A stretch of DNA of 64,000 bases from assembly GCA_015501585.1 (NCBI GenBank), contig JADNRY010000001.1, positions 1,302,001 through 1,366,000 of the forward strand, read 5' to 3'. Of the stretch, positions 35,466 through 48,364 are shown one piece after another. Under the pieces are notes generated by a model. That model had not been told where the DNA came from. It worked only from the letters and a program-made list of their open reading frames with translations, and searched no databases. Source of the stretch: Rhodocollybia butyracea (lineage: Eukaryota; Basidiomycota; Agaricomycetes; Agaricales; Omphalotaceae). Every line of letters begins with the position of its first letter. Positions within the stretch are counted from its first letter, which is position 1. A program made the translations under genes and the position numbers.

Positions 35466-37059
35466 ATGGAGCTCCCAGGTGAGCTCTGTTCCCTTATGGC
35501 AGGAGAATCGAAAAAACTTTTTCTGTCTATGCAGATCTGCGAGTTGAAGGCACTCCATCTGTGCAAAGAATTGGAATTATCGGAGCTGGTGCTGCTGGCC
35601 TTGCCGCGTTGAAAATTATCCTCGATACTCCCCAGTTCAAAGCTGGTGCATGGATCCCCGTTGCTTACGAAGCTCGTGAACAAGTAGGAGGAGTGTGGCA
35701 AGTCTTGACACTGGAAGTTGTGTCTTCATTCTAACGAAACTAGCAAGGCTTCCTGCTTTGCCCACAGATAATCCACCGTTGACGCCGTTGTATGATTCCT
35801 TGACGACAAATCTTCCACATCCGGTAATGGCCTTCACAAGCTTTTCCTTTCCTCCCGAAACCCCCGTATTTCCCAAAGCGCACATTGTAGAGACATATCT
35901 ACAGTCATACGCGAAGCATTTTGATTTGCTGCGATTCATACAGTTCCGCACCACGATAGACGTAGTGGAACGTTTACCCGATTCAAATCAATGGAGAGTC
36001 AAACTTTCGACTGGTAACACTGAGATCTTGCAAAAGCTAGTGGTGGCCAACGGTCATTATCGTGTTCCAAGATACCCGGAGATACCTGGACTTGCAAAAT
36101 GGCGGCAGGCGAACAAGGCAATACATTCTGCTTGGTATCGCCATCCTACGCACGACTACGGAGAGACCGTTCTCGTCATCGGTGCAGGTCCGAGTGGCTC
36201 AGATATATCGACGGAAATGGCTGCAAATGGCACGGTAGTTATCCACTCAGTACGTGGAAGTACTTCCGAGGACACTGGCAACATCAAACGCCGTGGTCAA
36301 GTGGTCGAGTTTCGAGATGATGGAGAAGTGTTGTTTGAAGATGGAAAATTGGAGACTGGTATTACTGGTTGTATTCTGGCTACAGGATACCAAGTAGCGT
36401 TTCCTTTCCTTTCTGAATCCCTCCTCCAAAATGCTTTGCCTCCGCCCATTCCTCCGATACCCCACGGACTGTACAATTCAACCTTTCACGTATTTCCTTT
36501 AGCGAAATACATCTTCCCACTCCAATACGAAGACCCAAACATAGCCTTCTTGGGCCTTCTGGTCAGGGTAGCGCCCTTCCCTCTGTTGGAGGCTCAGGCT
36601 CGAGCTATGGTGCATGTTTTCGCAAACCCGTCTGCACTGGATACAACAGTAGAGGCAGTAGATATCATGTCGCGTTATACCGATCTTGCAGAAGAATTTG
36701 GCTCCGAGGATCCCCTGGTCATCGCTCATGCCTGGAATCGATTCAAAGACCACGAGCAGTTTGATTATCGAGATCGGATGTATGAATTTGCTGATGCCTC
36801 GACCCAGAAAGACACCATTGGTATCACTGGGAGAATAGTTGTGCCTGACTGGGAGAAGAGAATGTACGGTGCGAAGGATGTTTTGAGGCAGTTTTGGGTT
36901 CATCTAGAGAAGAAGGGATGGGCAGAAGCATGGGTGAAGGACGTGGGGAAGGGTGGACCCCATGAATGGGTTGACTTGCTGGAACGAATGTTGAAAGAAG
37001 CCACGGAAGACGGAGAGACTAAAGGAGATAATATAGACGGAGACAAGTCAAAATTATAG
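35466..37059 (+). CDS. Flavin-containing monooxygenase
   Basis: Exons 35466-35478, 35535-35697 and 35748-37059 give 495 aa. The FAD site is IGIIGAGAAGLAAL, followed by EQVGGVW. The linker ANGHYRVPRYP resembles the FMO/BVMO fingerprint, the NADPH site is VLVIGAGPSGSDIS, and the C-terminal ATGY motif is present. It should be a cytosolic or membrane-linked NADPH-dependent oxygenase of N or S groups, or of a carbonyl; the substrate is unknown. Intron 2 has a GC donor (GCAAGT) and ends at AAG; only this choice keeps the frame through GGVW-LPALP. Exon 1 is only 13 nt. Confidence 0.9.
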
Positions 37060-37243
37060 GTAACTGAATGTCTGTTATCATTCGCCTTTGACAAATGTGT
37101 TTTTCTTTCCAGAAAGCGATAGACACTCGACACAATAATTTAGAGAGATATTTTACTCCAAAGCAGCTATATTTATTTACGAAACCTGGAAAGAAGAGTT
37201 TATTACCTGGTATCAAGAGGACTCCCCACAGACTAACAAATGT

Positions 37244-39438
37244 TTAACAAGCGTCTAGGCCAGCAACGCCTGAACCGCACGCGTTGGTGATCTGGTCTGC
37301 AATAGTGTCGGTGAGATCAATGTTGTTAAACTGTGTACGTAGTGAGAAGGAGGAATATTAGGGATGAAATGAGAACCTACATTGATATTCTTGCATGGTG
37401 TAGCCTTATTGCAGTCTAAAAGTACGGCTGGGCGAGTGGGCGTCCCCGTTCCCTAAGGCATCTTGAGGATTGATACCGCCAGTGAACTCAAATAAACTCA
37501 CCGCAACGTTCTCGAATGTCACGTCGGAAATTTCCAAGGATCCTAAGGTCCTAGTGTATCAGCACTTGGTCCTGCCGGATAATAGTTGATAAACACCTGT
37601 GTCATCGGTTCCCCCCTCCCAAAACACGCTGATGTCTAGCAAGAATTGAGTTGGTTCTTCATCGTAAATTATGGATCTGATACATACATAAGGGATAAGC
37701 CGCAGCGTCCTGAAGTGAGATGATTGAGTGAACATCCAGCCCAAAGAGCATGTTGGACGAGGAAGAAAAACTTACCATTGTGAATCCAGTGTATGTGATA
37801 TTGGTCACAACACCTTGGCAGTTGGGGAAGCTTTTTATCATGATACCGGCATCTGAGTTGGATATGGTAACATTACTGTAGAAGACGTTCTACTCAAAAA
37901 AAAATTAGGCGGATTCTTTGAAAAGCGAAAAACTCGACCTGAACGTCAACGCCCACAGCGGCAGAGCCGAAACTACCAATATTGCAGCCAGCAGTGAATA
38001 TGCAGGTGATATCCGTAGCAACGAAGCCCTGTGAAATTGGTCAACTTGAGTGCAAAATTTCCTGTTCGCAAAATATCCAAGATACTTACATTAGTCGGGG
38101 TTTTCACAGTTACACACTCGTCTGAGCATTGTAGATATGTTACGGCCAATATGACCTGACGTTCGATGGAGAGGCTTACCTCCGTTCTGTAGAAGCAATT
38201 TCAGTACACACCAATCGGGGGGACGTAAAAAAGGCTGACCTCGACGCTAACACTAAAAACTTGATTGTTATTACCACTCATATCGAAACCGTCAGTCTCC
38301 CCTGTAGGAAGTTGAGAGGATGGGTGAGGAGTGAAGATACTATGGATTCGATATGAACTGACCAATATGATCAGCCCTGATAGCCATGTCGTGGGCGATA
38401 TTGCTGCAGGAGAGTCGTTGAGAATACGAGATCAGCTCATTGGAGAAACTTACTTGTTACCTGCAAAGACATTGTCAGCGATGATCCTCAAGCCGAGGGC
38501 CGCACTCACCGATCATAGTGACATGGAACATGGGGGCATTGAACAATTCAACTTGGGTGATTTCGCAGCTACCATGTGTGATTAGATCGCTTTTTCAACG
38601 GTAAGAGTCGGAAAGCTAACTTGTTACAGTCTTGGAAACGAATCAGGCGGGGTCTGTTGGGGAACATAGTGAGCTACAGCGAACAAATAGTCAGCTAAGA
38701 AATCTGAAAACAAATCAGGTAAGCGTACATCGCCATCCGGACGGTACCAATATCCATTGCCTAAGAGATGTCAACACTAGTGTCAATGCCCTCGTTGGAT
38801 GGTCTACCAAAGATCGCTCCAGGCCCATCGAGCAGGATATTTTCGCAATTCTGTGTAATTTTTGATGGACGCACTACTTCAACAAAAAATTATTTACCTC
38901 GAATGTTAGCATGGTACCGGTCTAGATTTTCGTTCGAGTATGTTATTCTCGACAATGACGCCACTCACTAAGTTGGGATCGAAAGGCAAGAAGATGTCTC
39001 CAGCGATGTGCAGGTTCCAATTTGCAGCACCATCGAAGGTCACGGTAGATCTACGCAATTATTCAGATCCTACTTTGGTGACGATATTATCAGCAAGTCT
39101 CACGCGAGAAGGTAGTTTCCAGCTGGTACATAGAGGAGCACATTGTCGGCAACGGTTGTGGTAACCTGGGGGGCGTCTGTTAGAACTGGCCATCCAAAAG
39201 CGCGGGGGCAGAAGGCAGCAAAAAATTACCTGTGGAATTACACATTCAGTCCATGCTCGGCTCAATGCAGGGCCCAAGTCGGTGGTGTTGTCGGCAACAG
39301 CACCTGAGGCAAATGAGTTGGACTGCTGAATGACCGCTACGAAAACAGACCATAATCGAGGACACTGCACTCTATGAATGCAGAGGCTATCCGGACCTGT
39401 AGGCCGAGTAACAAGAGAGCGAAGGCAGAAGAAAGCAT
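37244..39438 (-). CDS. GH28 rhamnogalacturonase-like glycoside hydrolase
   Basis: Twenty-one exons from 39438 down to 37244 (88, 74, 62, 82, 24, 43, 32, 53, 59, 7, 41, 62, 7, 32, 90, 114, 22, 39, 41, 72 and 87 nt) give 376 aa. A signal peptide is followed by ECSVLDYGAVADNTTDL, typical of secreted GH28. Active-site landmarks are NGDECVTVK, AGCNIGSFG and GIMIKSF, replacing the polygalacturonase DD, GHG and RIK motifs. That pattern (DECV, GC..GS.G, MIKS) matches rhamnogalacturonases, which cut the rhamnogalacturonan I backbone of pectin. The average exon is 54 nt and two exons are 7 nt (38454-38460 and 38180-38186), an extreme intron density. Confidence 0.88.
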
Positions 39439-40382
39439 AGTTAGCGACAACTACTCCATGTCGGATAATGACGCTCTTATACAAAATGTATGAAGGAGTA
39501 CTGGTCAGATTGCGGGCCGCGTTTGCACAAGGTCAGAGATCACCATGTACTCGAAAGCTAATAATGGTTTCCATGAGAAATAAGACTGGTTAATGAAACG
39601 AAGAGGCAAACTCCGATGGTAGTCCTAAAAATAGAAATAGTCTAATTTTTCCGAACCTGAACTCGAATGACGTCGATTCTTGAGTGTACAGTGTGCCTTC
39701 TGGCCAGTACTGCCGCTGAGTTATGAGTATAAACTCATAGGTACTACCGCGAGACCTTGCAACTACGACGTCAAGTATATAGATTCAGCAGGGATGACTA
39801 TTACTATTAGGTTTGTTCTCAGTCTCTGGGTAAACCTTGGCAAAATCAAAATTCTGTGATTATCCGCAGAACAAGTGGTGCGTCTTGTGTACAGGTTTGT
39901 AGGCCCGACGGTACTGTCCAAAATACGCAGTATTCTACATGACCACCGTTCAAAATTCCGGACCTCTTCCATGCAGTACCTATTCCTGCGGCTCTTCCGA
40001 TTCAGGTGTGATGATGCCATGTCTTTTCCTTGGATGACCATATGTATAGGTACATATGTATAGTATCCTCATTGGGGTAAACAAGCCATCGCGACCCCGT
40101 GACGTTAAATAACACGAAGAGTCGGACAATTGTATGTACTGAATTCTTTTTTCCAACTTTTTTATTCCTCCTCTCTTAGCAAGGCTGGCCGCGGAGTGCC
40201 GAAATCTTCATGCGCATTCACTCGGTAAATAATAGTTTGCAACCTCCAATTTCTACAACAATGTTTTAACAAAACCCAAAGACCCAAATGAAGTAAAAAT
40301 AACAACAAGTCCGGATATATTGTACGGATATATGACTGTGACTACACATAGCATTATTCCGTCAGACTTTTCAGCGCTCGAC
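39439..40382. other. Intergenic region
   Basis: These 944 bp separate the GH28 start from the 3' end of the small secreted protein gene. I see no gene or element in them. Confidence 0.55.
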
Positions 40383-41288
40383 TCAGTTTGACGGTTCGTA
40401 GCAGAATCCGTTACTGTTAGTGATGAAGTCAACAAGGCCTGACGGCTGAGTCTGACCTCCACGGTTGTCGGCATCGGACGAGTTGTGGCATGTGGAGAAC
40501 AACGAGCAAGTCAACAAGGGACTGCCATTCTACAGGGGGAAAATATGTGGTAAGTAATGAGAAACGAGGGAAGCAATCGAGGGATGTGTACCTTGCCGTT
40601 GACATCATCGTAGGCTTCAAGGACGGGAAATCAGCACCCTAAATCTTCTCCATGGATTCGAAGGTTAAACTCACAGTTAACAAAGGCGCATCCGCTGACG
40701 CTGAGACACATGGCTTCGCAATCTGTGAATATGGTTTCAGCCCTCTGATCGTGTAGTAAAAATATAAAGGGTAACTGACCAGCAATGGTGTCGACTAACC
40801 CATAGGTCATATAATCGCTGGCCTGGGTAGCACCAGTCAAGTTGTAGAAGGTCTGGACCCAGGGGCTCGTGGGAGGGGGAGGGGGAGCGTGGGGGTTCGG
40901 GCAGTGGAAGCCGAATGGGAGGAGTTCAAGAATGAAGCAGATCAACTAATGCGGAGGGACGCAAAATCAGCTACGCTGAACAAGATCCTTAGAGGCAAAA
41001 GCTTACCTCATCGAGCAACCAAGGAATGATATATCCGATGACGTTCTGTGGGTTCTGTCCGTAATACCAGCCAGGTTGGGATTTGGGCTCCCAAGGAGGA
41101 ATGGGAGCTCCGTAGCAGTTCTCCGAAGTAAGCAGACCACTGAGCGCGCCTTGAACAACGTTGGTGGTAAACGCGGAGACACCACTGGGGGTGGATAAAT
41201 CAGCGGAAGATGTACCATCGCTCTGTCCGTTGACAAGAACGACGCTGGAGACAGAGGCGAAAGCGGTAAGGAGGGAGAAGAAACGCAT
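40383..41288 (-). CDS. Small secreted Cys-containing protein with Pro linker (PAN-like)
   Basis: Exons 41288-41007, 40945-40780, 40722-40675, 40616-40594 and 40529-40383 give 221 aa. A signal peptide (MRFFSLLTAFASVSSVVLVN) starts the protein. The second half has FHCPNPHAPPPPPTS, then DCEAMCLSVSGCAFVNSYDD and LLTCSLFSTCHNSSDA. The spacing of Cys residues around C..C....CAFVN...LTC resembles the PAN/apple-like module of agaricomycete fruiting-body-specific proteins. Function is unknown; binding of carbohydrate or protein outside the cell is a guess from the fold. Confidence 0.82.
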
Positions 41289-42345
41289 GACGATAGAAGT
41301 AAGCTCTGAAAGAGGGGACTGAGCTGACGGACCACATTCCAAACAGCTGGTTTTTATAGTCAACCCCTTCCTGATTTTCTTTCAACATCGAAAACTTCCG
41401 ACGGTGTCTTCATGCCTCGTTTCATTTTCCTTCACATTGATTACGATAGGAAAGGCCGTGCTATGCTCGGCTTTAGTTCATCGTACGACGTGCATATTTG
41501 CTGTAAGTGGTAGAAGCAAGGAACCCTGTTCCTTACAAGTGTGCCTTCTCGTAGCAGTTATGAATGAGGACCTGAAGTATATCAGAATCATCATTCACGT
41601 CGGACGGACTGACAGGATTTGCTTCATTTTTACTGTCGGTGTACGACGCGATAGAAATCTACTCGAGGGTCTCAAAGTTTTTGGAGGAGTCCTCCAAACC
41701 AGGAGAACGCGGTCTCGTGAGTGGCAACTTCGCCACCAAGTAAGAGGCGAATATTGCAGCCACTGGACAGGTTTGCCGAATCAGAGCCGAAAGATTTCCC
41801 ATGTGAGCTTGTTTTGTTCGTAGAAGCCAGCTGTCGAAAAGCTGTCCTGCCTGTCAGGGCGTCAAAAATTGAAGCTCTTTGAATACTTGAAACGATCTGA
41901 GAGAGCATTTAAACCGCTCACAGCAGCGAGGGCCATCTCTAGCGCTCGAAGGAAGCGAGCATTGGCAGCGTTTGGGCCTGTATGTATCAACAAGAGTATG
42001 ACGCATATGACGGTTCCGAGTCACTTGGCCCTGAATAGTGTGCAGAATCAAGCCGTTTACACTGTAAGTACAGCCTCCTAGAACCTCCTAAACCTGGATT
42101 GTATAACGCGAGAACATTTCCAGTGTCAGGATCACCAGGGATCACCCGTCTGTAAAGTTTGAAGTTCGGCGGAAATTTAGGAACAGGTACCCAACGTTCA
42201 ACGTCGATTAGAGTGCCGATTCGGAACGAGTTACGTCTTCCAGTCTCTTCCAGTTTCTTCCAGCCTCCTTCTCAGTCTTCCTCGTCCTGGCCGTCGACTA
42301 TTACTTGTTATACAATTCCTATCATAAATCCAATACTATCGATTA
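41289..42345. other. Intergenic region
   Basis: This 1.06-kb gap lies between two minus-strand genes. Short open frames exist on both strands, but none has splice structure or a recognisable motif. Confidence 0.5.
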
Positions 42346-43126
42346 TCAATCCTCATCAGATCCTGAACCAGAGCCAACTTCTCCATCATCATCTGGCACA
42401 CAAAGATCAGACGGAGGCTCAGGCATAAGTTCGATGCACAACTCACCGCTGGCTATGTCGTCCTGTGAGATCGCTACAGCTTGCGCCTGCGCCTTTCTAA
42501 ACAACTTTCTCGTCTCTTGATCATTCGGAGGAACGAAAGACTCTGCCAATTCGCCGTTTTTGTCTCGTATCTTGGTGTTGGCGCCCGCTTCCAAAAGCGA
42601 TTCAACTACAAAAGCGCGCATTCCGTCGTATTTTAACTGGCACGCCAGGTGAAGAGGGGTAGCTCTTTGGATACGGTTAATAGGATCAACATCGCATTCC
42701 TCATGAGAAAGAATATGTTCTAGGACATCTGTGGAACCATTTTGAACGCTAAAAGCAGAGCCAGGTCAGATTAACGAATGGTTCTTGATACAAGAACCTC
42801 ACGCAATGTGTAAAGCTGTTTAACCAGGCAGGATTGGGATTAAGAATTGTTTTCTCGAGACCACGGCCTGACTTGCCTGTGTTGCCAACCCTGCGTAAAG
42901 GTTATCAGAAGCAATCGGATGCTTTGACAGCTTCCAACTCACCCATCTTGAAAGTTTATATCGAAATTTCCTTTCTCAAAGATATCTAAAAGTAACTCTT
43001 CGTTGTCCTCGCGCGCCGCAGCCAGTAATCTTTGAGCTGCAGAAGTAATTATTCTCAAAGTTTTTTCAAAAAGCGAAGAGCATTGACATACGTACTGTTG
43101 CTTGCTCCTTCTTCGTTTTCAGACAT
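42346..43126 (-). CDS. Small ankyrin-repeat protein
   Basis: Exons 43126-43096, 43036-42943, 42890-42877 (14 nt), 42815-42803 (13 nt) and 42748-42346 give 184 aa. Ankyrin repeats are visible at GVGNTALHIAVQNGSTDVLE, RATPLHLACQ and LLEAGANTKIRDKNGELA. The C-terminus is acidic (DDDGEVGSGSGSDED). The third intron uses a GC donor (GCAAGT), needed to join GNT to ALHIA. It resembles small fungal ankyrin proteins, but the exact orthologue is unclear. Its start lies 38 bp from the divergent kinase start. Confidence 0.88.
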
Positions 43127-43164
43127 GACCGATAGATTGGATATTTAGAATCGTAAAGGAGGGG

Positions 43165-44673
43165 ATGGGAGAAAAGAAGAAGGTTGATCAGAACTATACT
43201 ATACACAGCATGTTCTTCAACCACCGCCATGACAGAGGTGAATTTATCATTACTTCAAAAGTGCTCAAAATTGACGCAACTCAGGCTGCCGATGTCCAAA
43301 ATGCTGCATATCTATCAGATGATGGCGAGGAAAATGGGGACGACTTTGAAGTCATATCGGAAGGTCTTGCTTCCACTGTATCGAAAACTTTGGCATCTGT
43401 AGACCACAGCGAACCTCAATTCGTCGTCGTGAAGTCATCCACGACGAAAAAGAAATGGGCAAAAGAACCACACGACATCATCAAGGAATGTAGAATCCTC
43501 CAACGACTTTCTCATCCTAACGTACGTGCTACCTTATCTCCGTTGAGGTTATTAATCAATTATAATCCAGATCATCCTGGTTTTTGATTCTTTGCTGGAC
43601 AGATCAGAGAGCACGATGAACATCTGGATGCCATTCATTCCACACTCCTTGGATGATCTCTTGAACTCTCCAAGCTTTGTACCACGGCCAAGAAGCGATC
43701 CCACCACAGAAATGAACCCAAAAATCCAGCTGTCTAAATTCCTTTCCCTCACGCGCTCTATCATGACCCAAATCCTGCATGCTGTAGGTTATCTCCATGC
43801 ACAAAGCATTTCTCATCGCGACATAAAACCAGCAAATGTATTGCTTACGCTTACCGGAAGTGTCACACTCATAGATTTTGGGATCTCTTGGGACGGGTCC
43901 GAAGATGACAGGAATGACGATATGTGGCCAGAAACAAAGGACAGGATGTATTTCGAGGTGTCAACGGGGTTAATATTCTCTTTATTCGCTTCCTTCGCGT
44001 CTGAAACTCTGTTTACAGTCCATATCGTGCCCCCGAGCTCCTCTTCGGAATCCGCTCGTACGACGCGTATGCTATTGACCTATGGAGTCTTGGCACAGTT
44101 TTTGCAGAATTTTTCACCAAGCTTGTCCCTTCATCAACTGACGATGATTATCCTTCCTACACTTCCTCTCCTTTCACCTCGACAAGCTCGAATTCTGACT
44201 TTGATTCCAACGCCCGTTACACCCGAGAATCTCTCTTCGATGGCTCTCGTGGCGAACTTGGTTTGGCATGGAGCATTTTCAAGATCCTAGGTACACCCCG
44301 GGAACCTAAAAACGAAGAAGAAGAGAATCAAACTTGGGCCTGGCCAGGTTTCAACAGCTTGCCTGATGCACACAAGGTAGATTTCAAACAGGTGGACGGC
44401 GTAGAGCTGGATGAAGGGACTTTGTCGAACTTGCCTCCAAAAGAGACAAGAGCTCCCGCGATAGACCTAATACGAAGTTTCCTCCGATATCCACCCGAGC
44501 GGAGGATAACGGCTAAAGATGCCCTAGAGCACACATTCCTCTCGTCTGAAATCCCCTTAATGCCAGAAGACCTGGACTTGGAAGGAGCAGGATACTTCGC
44601 AAAGGTAACTCAGATTGAGTTCAACGGTACTTCTAAAACACTTGGCGATCTGCTTTTAGAGGCTTTAAATTAG
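43165..44673 (+). CDS. CMGC-like (CDK-related) protein kinase
   Basis: Exons 43165-43521, 43571-43968 and 44019-44673 give 469 aa. The ATP Lys is probably in FVVVKSS. Then come the alpha-C region KECRILQRLSHPN, catalytic loop HRDIKPANVLL, metal motif LIDFGIS, P+1 loop GPYRAPELLF and IDLWSLGTVFAE. Before RITAKDALEH there is an acidic, Ser-rich insert. The overall form is close to CDK-activating kinases of the Csk1/Cak1/CDK20 type, which phosphorylate CDK T-loops, but this is inferred. The glycine-rich loop is poor (SEGLASTVSKT), as in Cak1. The start could instead be the ATG at 43210. Confidence 0.85.
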
Positions 44674-45090
44674 ATTTCGGCTGGTGAGATAAAAGAGAGG
44701 AAGCCATGCATATCATCCCGCTAGTCCGGACGGATATTTACTCGTGATGTAGTTGCTACTTACTGCTTTTCCATGAAATACCCTTGCGCGTTTACATTCC
44801 CTTGCTTTGTTCTTTCGCATCTGGAACTAGAAACGCCTTTGTTTTTTTTTTTGAAATTTTGTCCTAGGCAGATCAAGCCTGACGCCCACAAAGCGTGACA
44901 GATACATACAGATTCTGGCCAATCCCAAGAGCGGTGGCAACCAAGTTATTGTTCTTTAGAAACAAGGTTACAACTTCCGCAATAAAGGAGACACCCACAG
45001 CGACAGTATCTTATAATGCGCAACTCTGGTGGACTCGACACGATGTTCCGCCAGCTTTGAAGTTGGACTTTAGTCGACTTTCCGCTTCGT
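44674..45090. other. Intergenic region
   Basis: These 417 bp contain a T run near 44839-44853 and the promoter of the next gene. No gene is seen. Confidence 0.5.
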
Positions 45091-48000
45091 ATGGCTAACC
45101 AACCTCACGCCTCTACCTCTGTCCGTAGGTCTCCTCATCCCTATGCCGCTACTCCGGCAGTAGCGAATCGCGGTCTTCTACCCCATGGTTCTGTTATGCC
45201 TACTGAACTCCAGCGAGACTACGATGATCTGAGTCGATATCCTACTATGCACCCTGCTAATGATAATGCGGCTGGAGTACATCAATCTTTACGCGATACG
45301 GCTTTCGAGGAATTTTTGGCCGATGAATCAGCATATAGAGCATATAACAGACTTACTGATGAGGTACTTCGGTTGTCCAGTTCCCGTGAGTGTTTGTATT
45401 TCCTCCTTTCATACAATGTTCCCAATAGACCACTGCAGAGAACGAGGAAGAAAGGAGAGAAGCTCTTGATATGGTATTTGTTCACTGCCGAAGATTAATG
45501 GGCCTAATGATGAAAGCAAATTGTGAGATGGCTTTTCCTTTTCGTACAGATGAGTTCTTGACATCTGGTGTAGCTTATATGAATGGAATTTACACCGCAG
45601 AAATCGAAGGCTTCCGAGAAATAGGTGGGTATGGTCCTAACCTATGCAACAAGATCACTAATTTGATTTCGGATGTTTCAGACTCGGGAGGAATTTGGGA
45701 ACTACAACATCACAACATGTTCGAGCAACTTTGCCAACGGATGGTCCGAACAATACAGCTTATCCATACTCAGGAGAACGCGGCAGGTCGGGTGGGGACA
45801 TCTGCATCTCTCCCTACATCGAGAGTTTCTTCGCCCTCTGCAAATTCTCAGATACGTCGGAGGTCTGCCGAATTTCGGTCAAGCTCAGCGCCCCATGATT
45901 TACGGGGTCCAACTCATGGTGATTACACTTCGTTTGCAAGGATGACAGACTGATAGGTGTTTCATTTGTTCGTAGTTCCGATTCCACATACCCGTATTCG
46001 TGTCCCAAGCGTACCAGCTGTGTCATCAATGAACCAAATACTTCAATGGAGAGCAGCTCATATAGCACAGTTCGATGCTTCTCTTGCGGAAATGAACGCT
46101 GTTCCAATCACCCGCTCAGGTCCCTCTACTGTACATTCCTCCGGCCTACATACACCACCTTCTCCAACTCGAGCTCCCCTCCGTTCCGCTTTGCGGAACG
46201 ATAGTAAGTAAAGTTTTGAGCGTCGTTATCTACAATTGCTAACGGTTTGTTTACCTTAGAACACAGGCTTCTTCCCTCCGAGCCAGAACCAGAACATAGT
46301 TCTCAGCGCCCCCCAGCCTCGTCTTATACTGTTCCCAGTCATACTCGAGGGGAACCATCGACAAGTCCTCCGTCAATTAAAAGGCCAACGAATCCATCAA
46401 TGAACCCTGCTCAAACAAGTACTCGAAACTCGCCTAGTTACCCTTCCGCCCGAGTGGCGCAACCATTACCAATTCCGCCTCGAGATCTAATGGCAACTCC
46501 TCCGGAAAATGGTAACTCAGTCTTCAATCAAGAGCACAGTAGTGCTCCTGGAGGAGACATTGGACCTCCGCGTAAGCCAGTTTTCTGCAGATTATTATAC
46601 AATCAGATTTTAAACTTCAATATAGCGCCTATCCGGCGAAACACTCGTCCTTCTTTTGCGAACAATGCCGCTACCCCAACTTCGCGTCCCTCTCATCTTC
46701 CTTATCCTGCACCCGGCGTGCCACCGGGAGGCACAACCGCGCCTGGTCAGTCATTTATTGGGTTTAACCTTGATCATTTTGACTGAACCTGAAGCTTTCC
46801 ACAACATAGCAACTAATCACGATCCCCTGCCGTTCTGGGTTGAGTTTAGCGATCCCCAGGCGTTCTGGGCTGAGCTTCGCAATTCCCGGCCATTCTGGGA
46901 TGATCTTTGGGGGCACAGCAGTACTCAGAGTGCACCATGTAAGCTATAATTCCCTTGAGATTTGGGGAGCTTTTCCTGAAGCAAAATCTTCAGCGCCAGT
47001 ATTTATTTCATCCGCAGAACCTGAATCTCTTCCTAACCAGGATGATTCTTCAATCGACGGCGATCCAACATTGAGCAGCAGTAAGCAGTCCACTTAAAGC
47101 TTTTATTGGTCATACTAAACTCTAATGTAAAGCTTTTACTGCGAGTCCGGAAATACTGCCTCCACTTCCTGACTGGAGTCCCCCTCTGCCGGCTTCAGGT
47201 TGGCCTGGACACACCAATAATGACTCATCCCGTAGACGGCATTCGAGAAGATCAAGACGCGCTTCGGCCAGCCCTTCCAATAGCGACTCATCGTCTTCAA
47301 ACCGTTCGTCCGGATCTTCCGTACACAGGTCTACAGGCGCTCCCACACCCGGGAGTAGCTCACCTCATCATTCTTCCGGGTCCTTTGATGACAATCCACC
47401 TCCTCCTCCCACACAGCCCAATACAGGAGCGGATCATCCGCCGCCTCCTCCACCAAGGCCTAATTTCGTTCCAGTAGCTGCCCCAATGGTCCCTCCGGTG
47501 ATTCACTATCACTACATGGTTCCTACTCCTGCTCCTGCACCAGTCCCTCAAGCTCAATTCCAGATTCCTCTGTGGCCCACGCCCGTCGCCGCCCCTTCGA
47601 TCCTACTTCAACCCGTTGTAGGACCTCCTCCTGTCTGGGAACCCGGAACGTTTCCGGTGTCCCGGCTGGGTGATGCAGTTCCTTTGCGTGTCCATCCAAA
47701 TCTTCTGTACAATCCAATGAATCCTTCTTTCCCAGTCTTACAGTGGGATGTTGTCCTTCGCCCTGAGCAGGCACGTATCATGACCGGTAAACAATTAGTC
47801 AGAAAACCCTCTCTTGGTGAGGAGGCGGTTGTCTCCATCACTCAACAAGAACTAGGACAACCAAGCGCAGGGTCTGGCTCTGGAGGAGAAGGGAAGATTA
47901 AAAACGTCTGGATTGAAAGTGAGACGCCGATACTTGCGTGGTGGATGCAGCACTGGGGGCCAATCATCATCGAAAAATCAGAAATTACTGTGAGAGATGT

Positions 48001-48364
48001 TTTGGATGCGATCCATGCGTATCTTTCAGTTCCTCTGACAAACGGAGACTACAAAAGAGTCACCGGGGTTCAAACCCAAACGGAAGGAATCAACTTTGGG
48101 AATGTTATGCGACTGCGAAGTGCCAGACGATTGAGGGCAACAAACGGGTGTGAATTACGGAGTGTGGCGCTTAAGGGTCGCGCTCTGGACGGATGGTTGG
48201 CTAGGTCAATGGGTGCCGAACCAGGCGAATCTTCGATCTACTGCAGAAGCGATGTCCTGGGTAATGTCCGACGATTCTTGGGAGTCAGGCCAGTCGTTTA
48301 CTCTGACGGGTCATGGAAACTTCTGTTAGGACTAGGTCCTGGACCTGTTCCCAAATTTAATTGA
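45091..48364 (+). CDS. Large proline-rich protein with C-terminal DUF6699-like domain
   Basis: Exons 45091-45385, 45439-45624, 45682-45918, 45976-46203, 46260-46571, 46626-46745, 46795-46938, 46994-47080 and 47133-48364 give 946 aa. Residues about 90-160 are helical (NEEERREALDMVFVHCRRLM). A long disordered middle is rich in Pro/Ser/Arg, including the Trp motifs PFWVEF, AFWAEL and PFWDDL in a row and a poly-Pro segment. The C-terminal 190 residues (PVLQWDVVLRPEQARI ... ILAWWMQHWGPIII ... VRDVLDAIHAYLSVPL) resemble DUF6699, a domain common in agaricomycetes with unknown function. No enzyme motif is seen. Confidence 0.83.
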
